From positions 62,001 to 126,000 of the forward strand of contig WNNJ02000464.1 of NCBI GenBank assembly GCA_012934845.2: a stretch of DNA of 64,000 nt. The letters are read 5' to 3'. Positions within the stretch are counted from its first letter, which is position 1. Every line of letters begins with the position of its first letter. Below the pieces are notes generated by a model that ran no database searches, was not told the DNA's origin, and was given only the letters and a program-made list of their open reading frames with translations. Made by a program: the position numbers and the translations under genes. Below are positions 45,601 through 57,600 of this stretch, piece by piece. Source of the stretch: Pomphorhynchus laevis. Taxonomy: Eukaryota > Acanthocephala > Palaeacanthocephala > Echinorhynchida > Pomphorhynchidae.

Positions 45601-48600
45601 TTTAAAATCTCATTTGCGAAGTGAGGGCCATCTTTAATGTTTGACAATTTCTCCTCAGAAATAGAAATAAGCTTCATATTTATAAATTTCGCAAGTTTGT
45701 GCGAGAAACTATTGTATGGTGCAGTTATAGGTCTGAATCGAAGACCTGGTTTTTGTACTTTTGGCAGGAGATATAAAAATGCACCTCGAGATGATCGCAT
45801 GTGCAAAAAAAATATATCTTTTTCGGGTTTGTACTGTCTCGTTAGCTCATTAAGAAATCGATAAAACATTTGTTCTCGCTGGTGAGTTTGATCTTTTTTA
45901 ATTTTTTAAATTCATTTACGTTAAAGATTTCTAGGCCGCCTTTATGTAGTGGGCTATGTTAACCACTACCAGAGCTTTACCTTTGTCTGATCGGCATATT
46001 GTTATCATATCGTTTTTGATTGCAGATTTCTCTAGTGTACTTAAATTCCCAGTTTTCTCTGTTTAACATTGACATTATTCGACCTTCATAGTTAGCCACC
46101 GGTAGTATAACATCTAGAAAGTATAAAATATAACAATATTTTATAGTATAAAGTATAACATCTATTTCTATAGAAATGACCTGTTTATTATTTATAATAT
46201 TATAGAAAATTTGTATAAAATTAAATTTTAAATTTATCTAAATTTATTTCAATTAATGATGTTGTATTGGCTTGCTGTTTTGCGTTTAATTCACATTCTC
46301 TAAGGAACGTAATCGAATTATCAGTGTTTATGAAGATCTCGACAAAACGGATAAAATTAGATGTGAAAAACAAGCAGAAGAATTTGAAATACTTATGAAC
46401 TCAAAGGATGACGATACCCCACTAGGAAAGCCTATACCGTACACGATTCCAAAATGGGAAGAAAATAACGAATAAAAAGATCCATAAGCAATGATGTTAT
46501 ATAGAAATATAACACCATTTAGAAACCAAGAGTTCAGAGTCACATATTATGGTCTTATCATTAGTCACATATTATTCACAATCTATTATGGTCTTTTACA
46601 TGGAACCAAATCAGGGTCAAAGTCTAAAACTTGTTCTTCTTGTATACCTAATATCCTATCGGACAAGTTATACAATCGTTTCTCGTTAGCGCGGTCAATA
46701 TGGTCGTTTTGGTAAACATGATCGTTTCGCTCAGTATGTGACAGTAGTTATGACAGTTTTCGACTAGGTTTTCTATTACTTTTTAACGTGACGATTCAAC
46801 ACATTATTCACATATTCGTTCTCAAATTCATAATCAACTGAATCTATACTTCTTAGAAGTATAAATTTCACTGAAACCCCGTCAAACAAATTGAAATGTG
46901 GTATATGAAATCCCTTGCAAGGAATGTCCTTCATCTTACATCGGACAGACAAAACAATGTCTAAGTAAACGAATATACCAACATAAGTCAGGAATTAAGA
47001 GAGGAGAACACTCGTCAGCCCTGCTAAATCATATGATATACAAAGATCATTCAATTAATTTCGATGCCGCTGGAGTTATAGCGAGAGTTTCCCTACTTAG
47101 CCAACACCTAATAAAAGAATCGATGCATATACTTGCCAACGCGTGCCAATGGAAGTCAATAATGACAATTGGATTCTAAAAATTCCGTTCTTAACGCACG
47201 AAAAGAAACTAGTAATGTCATTAAAAACACACTTGAATTGAAGTCCAATTTTAAATGAAATCTTATTTTTCACTCAAATTCTCCCAGGAAATGTTTTTTT
47301 TAATAAACTGTCTCAATTTGAAAAAAAAATTGTTTTTGATTTGGACGACTGCGTCGTTGAAAATTTAAAGATTGTCTTAATTTAAATATTGTCTTAAGCT
47401 TTTTATCGAATGGATTTGGCCAGAAAACCAAATGTTTATCAGGAATTTCAATGTGTAAATGAGAATCTACCTAATATATTTATATTCAATAAAAATAATA
47501 TTAAATCGGTTACTTAATCTTTTTTACAAAATCTTTTTATCATGTATCAAAGGTTATATTTTTAAAGGTATTGATTTTTACAAGTTATATTTTAAAATAA
47601 AGTTTAATTCTAAATGACAATAAATGGCTATCGACAATAAACATACTTTTTGAAATATTAAATATAATGCCATACATCAGGACTCGAAATAAAAATCACA
47701 AGTAGAAAGCTGCAATTATCTCGTTAATGATTTATTACTAATTCGTGTTCTATTAAAAAGTTGCTAATAATTTTGTTAATTCTGTTAACCTTATCAATTA
47801 GTAAACATTAAAATTTACTTTTTTACTTAAAATATTTCATTATAGTTGTCGACAAGGTAAGTAGAATGGCCGATACCGAAGCGTTCGATGCTGAGCTACT
47901 TGACGCAATGAAAAGACTTTGGAAAGATAAAGGCGTGCTCGAATGCTTTGGAAGGTATAAATATCGCGAATTAGAATGTAAAAGTTAACGATTACCATTC
48001 AGATCTAATGAGTATCAACTAAATGATTCTGCCAAATATTTTCTCGATCGATTAGATGAAATTGGATCACCTAACTACTTGCCAAACGTTCAAGATATTT
48101 TAAGAACGCGTGTTAAAACAACCGGAATAGTTGAAATTAGTTTTACATTTAGAGGTAATTTTAATTTTTTATAAAATATTTTTTATTAACATTTTTAAAT
48201 ATAGAATTTATAAAAATATTATTATTTTTTTCAAAAATATTAAAATTAGAATTTATTAAGAGTGTCAGGTTTAACAAGTAATTTAGATGCTTAAATCAAG
48301 ATAATAAATGCCATGTTTATAATAAAATTAAATTTGTGAATGTGTATTTATCAATGGGTTGAACAACTCATTACTATGAATCCGACAGTTTCTTGGATTT
48401 GGATTTCTTTTGGATAGTCTCTTAATTCTTGTGGATTTGTTAATTAAAACGATTTATAAAGTTGATTAGATAATATAGACCGTAAACTGATTAATGTGCT
48501 GATTTCGTGAAAGGATTAAATGACACAGTATTAACAAATAAACGCTTGATTTAATTTAATCTAAGTTTGGTTTAATTTATTTTATTTGTTTTAGTAATAT

Positions 48601-51600
48601 CCATTTTGTTTTAATTTAATTTATTACACAATTTCACTGTGAGTTTAGGGGTGAACTTTAATCCTGTGATCTGGCTATATATGACAGACAGCATAGCCCT
48701 ACGTGATAGGTTAATGAAATATGCCTGCACTTGTAGGAATCCTAAAAATACTAAATGTGCCGTCGCGCAACATGTACGTGAAACCGCACATATGTTGGAT
48801 AAATGTAAAATAATCAATACCTGTCCAGGTAAAGATACTAGTTTATGTTTGGAAGCGTTGGCTATTAAACAATACAAAATGCGCTATTTTAACAGGTAGT
48901 TAACCGAGTGTCGAACTTAAGTTACATTAATTCATCGTAGTCGTAAACTCTAAGTTTGTTTTATTTATTTTCATTGGTTTAGTAATATTCGTTTTAATTT
49001 AATTTTGAATAATTTAATTTTGGTGTAATTTATTTTAGATTTATTTGTTAATCTATTTGAATACTAGTTTTTTGTTTTGTATTCATTTGTTTTATTGTTA
49101 CGTTTTATTGTTTGCATTTTCATACCCTTTAGCGTACACAGTGAAATCATGTAATTGCAGAACAAAGAGCATCACCGCACTGCAGTTTATGATGCTATAT
49201 AACAGCAAAAACATGATTTACGCTATCACTTTGCTACTAGCATCCTCGCCCGATGTTGCTGCTATAAATATCAGCCGTCATGCTTTTATACCAAAAAAGA
49301 AATCGATTTCATGTCCTAAAGATCTGCGGCCTAACTCGATTCAAAACTCTATCATCTCCATTTATGAAAAATCGCTTGCCCGTAAAATTCGCGACCATCT
49401 AAGTAGGGGAAATTTAATCCCATCAGGTTTTCATTGGTATGTAAAAGATCGCTCGGTCCATACAGCAATAGGTGAATTACACCAGTTTTGTCAAGACAAC
49501 AATCATCAGCTTGCTGTGGCTGTTTTTATTGACTTTTCTTCTACATTGGACTGCATTTCCATTCGTTTTGTTATCTCTTCTCTCAGATCCTTTGAGTTAC
49601 CTGCAAGAATTGTTAACAGAGTGGAAATATTGTTGTATACCAAGCGATTCTTCTATGAAGACGACCCTGATGCACGTCTGTTCTACCCTATAATGGGTGT
49701 GCCTCAAGGATCCTTACTTTCTCCAATCTTCTATCTTGCTGCCTCGATTATACTCTACAAAAAATTTAAACGCGATTAACATCTTGTGGTATACGCTGAT
49801 GATACCACAGCCCTGTTCTCTGGACGCAGGTGCAAAGATGTAGTATCTGACATCAGCCGTTTCTTTTTAAGATTAAAATATCAGTTACCAATATCCAATC
49901 TTGTTCTCAATTCATCCAAACCGCAAGTGATCGTCTTTCATGGCGCTCCTGCAAAAAAAAGAAAAAATTAGAGACTAGCACTCTCAGCTCTATCTTCCAT
50001 ATTAACTAATCAACCACTCGCTACCTTAACAAGTCGAGTAAAATACCTGGGGTTCACCATTACGGTGAACTGGTCAGCGAAAGCTGACTGGATAGGCTCA
50101 AACGTATTCCGACGAGAGCTAGGTGGGCCCTGAAACGGGATAAGCATATGTTATTGAATGGGAAAACCCAAGTGCGCTTCTGTGGTACTTGGGCTATCTC
50201 GGGATTAGTATTTTTTCAAGACGTCCCCCAGAGCAAAGACTAAGGCTACTGAATCTCCTCATTTTGCGATTAATGAGCATAGTCCGCCTCGATTAGATTC
50301 TTCGGAGAGTGAGAAACCCCGGGTGGTTTAGTCGGAGAGCGGCGTGTTAGATTGGCTGGAGGGCTCTGATCCCGCCGGATCTGTAGTCGTAAGGATTTGG
50401 AAGAAAACTGCAGTTGATTGACTATCATTTTTTAAACTCACATTTTACTTTTTTATATTTTGTCTGTTTTTCTGACTGATGTATTTATTATTTAACAAAT
50501 ACGTAATCATTATAAAACTGAAGATGGTAACAGTTCGTTACTGAAAATTTAAATGACAAATATCTTTTAAATAAAATTCTAACATTCCTCTGTACTGTTT
50601 ATTATTGGCAATTGAAATGGGAGGAGCTTCAAAAAAAATGGATTGAATATATTTTTAAATTTAATATTTATGTAGGTAAATGCGTTTATTTGTTAAGTTA
50701 TATCATTTAATCATTTCATGAAATCAGCGCAAATATACCATAAAATTCAAATATACCATAAAATTCCAACATTCCTATGTGCTCTTAATTATAATCAATA
50801 CAATTCATTTAAGACGTTGTATTTATTAAAGTCCATGTGGAACTTGATTGGATGTTATAAGTCCATATTACATTAATTATGTAAGAAGTCATTGGATTGA
50901 CAAAATTATCAACGAATTTAATAAATATAAACAATAATTAACTTAAAATAAGCCAAACTACGAAAATCAAATACAAAACATTAATTTATAATAAAAAATT
51001 CATAATAATTATTTCCCTAAAATAATTTTAGTGCAAATCAATAAATTTATAATAATCTATATTTAGTATATTTCTAAACTAAATTGTTGTCTGTTAGAGA
51101 ACTTTAAAAGTTATGCAATACCCAAGCACTAAATAATTCAAGATTCAAAATAATTGCAAATCAAATTAAGTTGCATTTTAAATATATAGTTCCTAAATTA
51201 ATAAATAAATTTATTTTAAATTAATTTAAATTAATTTAAATAAATTTATTAATTTAAGTTAATAAATTAATACTGAGGTAATTGTAGCCTTAAAAACATC
51301 ATAAGATCGAAGAAAATTCTTTCATCATGTGCATCAAATATGAATCAAATATTAATTGTTAAGTCCTTTATTTCGATGCTCAATTTATATTTACCTAAAA
51401 CGTTTTTATTTATAGAATTGACATTTAACATAATAATTTTTATAAAATCGCTTTTTTTACCAAGTGAACACTTTAAAATATTTTAGTTAACAACTAGATA
51501 TTTGAACCATATTGGTCAATACTACAAAACAGTAGTAGAGATTGAAAGCAAATTTTGACCAGACCTGCAACTCCCAAAGCCAATCCAATTTTTTAATTTC

Positions 51601-54600
51601 ATGAATAAGCTACATTTAAAGGGATCTTTAGAAGGTCCTTGACATAATTACTTGTCACACCACAAGACGAAAGAGATAAATGTAATGAATTTGTCATCAT
51701 CAAATAATTGTTCAATATGTCCATTTTACGATTGTTGTACTTAAATGACGTCATAGAATTATATGAAAACGTAAATTGGGCATGCATTAAATTTATGTAA
51801 TATCAAGCTCTGATCAGAATTCAGATAGCTCTGAAGTGTTACGAATTGATTCATTCCGAATAGATGAGCTAGGTCATGTTCAGATAGCTCTGAAGTGTAA
51901 CGAATTGAATCATGCCGAATAGATGAGCAAGGTCATGTTAAGTCTTAAAGTAAATCACAAATGCGGCCTGAACGCGTGAAACTAGTAGGATTTCAATCGT
52001 ATCCACAACAAATAGTGTCTATAATTTGAATAATAAAATTCAAAATACAATTCAATCTCAAATAAAATTCGAAATTATGATTGGAAAGATGCTAAGCAAA
52101 GAAGAAACGGCACATTATTAAAAGCTGAGAGAGAAATTGCATTCTTGGATTTACCTCCTATTACAGTACACTTGGTAGGCTTTTAACTTTGCCTTAATGT
52201 ATATTTGAAATCTGCAGTTATTTTCTGCAATTCATTCAGATCATCATTCGATAATCAAATGTGTTCCACATTTGACAACTACGAATATTTATACTATAAA
52301 TTGCACAAATACTTATGATTAATTATTGCGTTTCATTCTTGAAGGTAAATAACAATTGAAAATTGCATCAATGCTTTTAATATGTTACAAAATTAATTGC
52401 TCGGTTATCTACATTGAGTCAGTTTGTGTAATCCGGATAAAATACCTATTTAAATCACACTGATTCAAAGAGTCTAACTGCACACAAAGGATTAATTAAT
52501 ATATAAGTAATAAGTTGATTTATTAAATAAACAATGCAGTTTTTACAACGCTTTTTATTGTTCTGCAATTATTCTCTTGATGGAACTGCTACTGACTCCT
52601 TTTCAACTGTAGACATGGATTTATCCTTGTCCACAATTGCTGATTCAGATATTCCTTCAGTTTCAATAAACACGATAAAACTTTCTAAAGTACGATTTCC
52701 GCCATAAACAATTGGCTGAATATTTTTAATTTTTGGGAATAACATAATTGTTGGGAAGCTGCGAATAGGGATAGAAGGTATTTCGTTAAATGTCGCATCA
52801 ATTTTAGCGACGAACACATGTGAGTGATTTTTGAAATGAGTACCGAGCAAATTTTACACAGGTTACATACGCTGGCAAATACCACACCAGGGTGCATAAA
52901 ATTCCACTAAAACAACTTTCGATGGATCATGTGATACAGAAATGATATTGCTCTGTACAATAGTTTCGACTGGATCATTGTTCCAATCATCCGGAAACTT
53001 CTGTGATCTGTAGTGATGCTCAATTTTGTTATCTAAACACTTTTTAACGAAATGCGTTAGATTAACGGCGCTTATTTCATTCTCATTGTCATACTTGTAC
53101 TTAATCAAATCGCTTTTAATATTGATAAGACGAATGGCCGGTAATTGGGTAGCAGTTACATCGAAAAACTCAAATATCTGTGAATGATCTTCCAGGTCAC
53201 TATCAACATGAGCGAATGCAACTGTCCCACAAAATGACTGCGGTTTCTAACATAACTTTTCTGTATTTATCAATAATATCCTCTTGACTGGTATTCAGTG
53301 GATTAGTTGAGTTTCCAGCAAATAAGAATACGTTCACTTTAATATCAAACATAAGTTTAGCATCTTCAGCATTAGAATTTGAGAGCAAGGGAGCAATATT
53401 GGATTTTACAAAAGTTTTAACTGTATCATACGTTGCTTCTCCTTCCATTACTGCTTCTAATTCATCAAAGTCCATTCCAACTGGATTTGAAATTTCTAGT
53501 TCCTCACTACTGCAATTCTGTTCATTTCCGTGCTGCAGCAATATTTGTTGGTTGGATCCGTCAACAATGGATGTTGAGGGTGCAGTGAAAAAGGCGATAT
53601 TATGGATCCTCACTGCAATCAATAGACACTCCATTCCAGCCGTTTTCGTCATCGGGGAGGCTCTTCAAGAGAGCCTTGGCATTCCATCTCATTAGCGCGA
53701 TCGATATTCGCTGAAATAATTCCTCAGCTACCCGTGAATAAGGGATGTTTCGACGAGCAGCGAAGTATCGCACTATCCTGCGAGGTTGGCGGACTATTAG
53801 GCATAGTCAGCCAATGTTTTCTCCCCCAATAGGTCTCAACGACTACAGGGGTAAAAATGTAACTATTTTCCTCCATGGTATGTCGGTATTTTCGTTCTTT
53901 AACACAAATTGCGTACTCTACCGCGGCGTAAGTAGTCTCCATGCTTGATTTATTCAAGTATAATGACTGCTGAGGGTTTGTAACAGCGAAGTGAATTGCT
54001 TCGGGTGGATCGCCGTGTAGGAGGATATCAGCTAGCCGTTCCCTTAAACCCTGACAAGATTCAAAACTTCACGCTCAACATGTAAACCTGCTGACTCGGC
54101 TGCATGTCTCTTATTTCGTTATGACGTGTCCCTGGGTATCCTCCGAATTGACAAGTAAGGCCGTGAAATCCGTAATCGTCAGCATCTTTAAAGCATCGTC
54201 TGCATTTGTATGGCTTTGTGATATTGGAATTCCCAGCCACATCTTTATCAAGATACGAAATTCCGCAGGAGGCATGTTCAGTGAGTTAATTTTTGAGGGT
54301 GTAGCCTTCAACCATGCGTTCGCGTGAGGACAACTTACCGCTATTAGTCGAGATTTGTCAAAAGAGGATGACCTATCAATTAGACGAGAGCGCAATACTT
54401 AGAAAATTCTCGTCCGTTATCTAAATTGAGATAAGATTGTTGAGCGAGCACTGTTATCCACAACGAGTTCTTCTGGATAGTGGAGGGTTAACCTCTCAAA
54501 AGTTTGTGAATAATTCGGGAAAGAAAACAGATCCATACCCAAGGTGCTCGCAACATTGGCGATGCTTGCTACATACGCAACAGGAGCATGGACTAGACAA

Positions 54601-57600
54601 ATTCGCATTTCAAGAAATAAGTGGAAATTGTTCTACTATTGCGACCACAATTTTAAAGGGACAACTCGTATTCAAAGAAAACGAGTTGACGGCCAACTCG
54701 TTTTTTTTTTGAAAAGTTGCCAATTCGCTACAAGGTTTTTATAAAAATATTAACCCCTTACATGGAATTTAATATTATAAATAGTCACCGGGGAGGAAAG
54801 TCGTTGTGCCACAACAATTATTTATACACAATGGCCAGTTCATCGAATTCAAAAACCTTGTGGCGAGTTGACGCTTTTTACAAAAAATGAGTTGGCGACA
54901 ACTCACCATATGGCGAGTTGTCGCGAAGCACATTTTAATTGTATAGATTACAATAAAATAATTAAAGTCATATTATTAGCCAATCATGAAAATATTCAAA
55001 ATAGATGGTAACACCCTCTTATTTGCAATTATTAATTTGGTAGATTTGAATTTCCGAGTTTTCGACGTCGGCGGTCAACGTTCTGAACGTAAAAAGTGGA
55101 TTCACTGCTTCGAAGATGTAACAGCAATAATATTTATCGTTGGGTTAAGTGAATACGATCAGGTAAACATTTTAAAAGTAGATTGCCAATTAATGAACTA
55201 ATTTTGTTAAGACGCTAATAGAAGATGAAACCACAAATAGAATGCACGAGAGCTTACGATTATTTGATTCCATTTGTAATAATAAATGGTTTACAAAAAC
55301 GTCAATTATATTATTCCTTAATAAACGAGATCTTTTCCAGGAAAAAATTACAAAGTCATCTTTAAGGTTTAACATACTCAAATAAATGCATTTTGTTTAT
55401 TCTGATTTAATGTAAAGAAAATGCTTTCCTGAATATCAAGGCAAGGATGATTTTAAAGAAGCAGCTGAATACATACAAGCACAATTTGTTGCTCAAAACA
55501 AAAGTGAAGAAAAGGTAAATGTCATATTCTGTAATCTTGATAACTTCTTATTACTGACCAATTTTTAATTGTTTGCTAATTGTAAAATTATAAATTAAAT
55601 CAATGTAACATACTGATTTTAAGTTAATATAATTGTGCAGTCATCGTTACAATTGGAATTTTTGATGACACTGCACATTGCTTTAATCCTATAAGCTAAC
55701 AGCAGTACGTTACATTTCAGTATTGGTTGACTTCATAAGCTACTGATCCAATACCTACGTTTCAAGTTTCGGCCTTTCAATGTTGGCGGACAATCGAGTG
55801 ATCGTCAACATTTGTGACTTTTGGGATCACTCAATCGGCAGCCAACATTAAAAAAAACCGAAACGAGAAAGGCATTGGATCAGTAGCTGATGACGTCAAC
55901 CAATACTGAAATGTAGCGTACTCCTGTTGGCTTATAGATATAATAAAAGCAATGTGCAGTGCCATCGAAAATTTTTATTGTACTCTACTGATTTCATAAT
56001 TTATTAAATTATTAATTGGTTTAATTTGGGTGGTAATTTATCAGTCGAGTGATCGTCAGCCAATATTAAAATGACCGAAAATTGAAACGTATAATTGGAT
56101 CAGTAGCTGATGAGGTCCACTAATACTGAAATGTAGCATACTATGTGGCATATGTAGCATACTGAAATGTGGCTTATAGATAGGATTAAATGAGAGTGCA
56201 GAATATAAAAATAGTCATCTAAATTTTAATATTGTTAATAAATTCATAAAAAAATAAATTATAAATCTAAATTATAGAATTATTTATTAAATTATTAATT
56301 GGTTTAATTTAAGCTTAGATTACTCTAAAATCGTATACAGATTTTAAAAGTTGTAAATTAATGTTAAATAACGTCAAAAATCACAGCATCAAAATAAGCC
56401 TTTTGTATCCGCCGATATGCATTAACATGTGTCAATATATTTTATTCTTTTAGTTTCTGTATTAATAAAAGCTAAAAGAATAAATTAATTATTAATTACT
56501 AATTAATAATTAGTAATAAATAAATAATTTTCTTTATATGAAGAATATTTGTTAGCTGTAATTATACGAGCGTGTGGAACTGACAAAAAAAGTAATAAAT
56601 AATAAATAAAATTAGTATTAAATAACTTTATATGAAGAATCTTTGTTAGCTGTAGCGTGTGGAACTGACAAAAACTTCAGTCTAGCTAGGTTTGCTGGCT
56701 ATCGAAGTGTCCAGTTGTTTTTATCTTTTATCCTTTTCTCTTTAGCTTTGCGTTTTAAATCTTTGAATTGAATCTTCATGTGAATTAAATCACTCTATTG
56801 TTTGAGAATTACCGTCTTGTCAAGTTTGATTATGCCATCGTACGTTAGCCAGATGCTGCATGTTGGGGATAATCAGTCTCCACGTCGTTTGGCAGATTTA
56901 TGTTGGGTTACTCTCTTAATAACCTTGTTTTGTTTGTCCTATGTATTTATTGGATATTGCTCACAATGCACTACATCGGATATTTTTAAAGCCACTAAAT
57001 GAAGGTTATTTTTATAGCACAAAGCGACATTGTGCTTCCCTCTCGTAAAATAATTAACGACGAACTTTGTAGTCAAATTTTAACGTTATTAAGATTTGAA
57101 AGCAATCAAATTTTACTTCATACATTATGGGTTGTTATGTTCAATCTGCATACAAAACACAAACTGCTATTTAATGTATTAAATGTACAGTAACATGTTT
57201 AATATTTAATTTTTAGTAAGTTAATTTATTATATTTTTTATTGATTATAATACATTTGGTACTTTAATATTTAAATTTAACGTATTTAAATTTAAAACTC
57301 AAAAAATAAACATTTTATATAATTCAAAATATAAATAAAAATAAAATGTGTAATTAATAAATTTATAAATTTTGTTATTTGAATATTTTTTGAAAATTAA
57401 ATATATTAAAATAATAGAATTAATTGCATTTCAATTATTTTTATATTTATAATTTATCGAATAGTAAAAACACTGCAAATATTAATTATGTTAAATAATG
57501 AAGTTAATATTTAATAATGCTTGGTATCTAAATAACAAAAGGTTACTTCTCGACTAATTGTCATTTTTTGAATTTGACTACGTTTTAGTTTGTTTCGTTA

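Larger units (their letters stand above)
41854..47845 (+). other. Go-alpha intron 2
   Basis: Six kb, most of it PLE sequence: a minus-strand GIY-YIG PLE (family D) split by an inserted plus-strand family A copy, then a second family D 3' end in plus orientation. 41,860-42,590 and 47,470-47,845 are AT-rich with no features. Confidence 0.85.
48155..55043 (+). other. Go-alpha intron 4
   Basis: 6.9 kb with a PLE nuclease fragment, a LINE RT relic, a tandem duplication, a PDI pseudogene and an RLE-type LINE relic. 50,410-51,800 and 51,940-52,520 are AT-rich with no gene. Confidence 0.85.

Noticed and set aside
49472-49693. Alternative frames within LINE 2 and other elements
   Set aside because: They overlap RT motifs read in another frame and are shadows.
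52569-53108. Functional PDI or thioredoxin-like gene
   Set aside because: Two frame changes, loss of sequence after the active site, no ER-retention end and no signal peptide.
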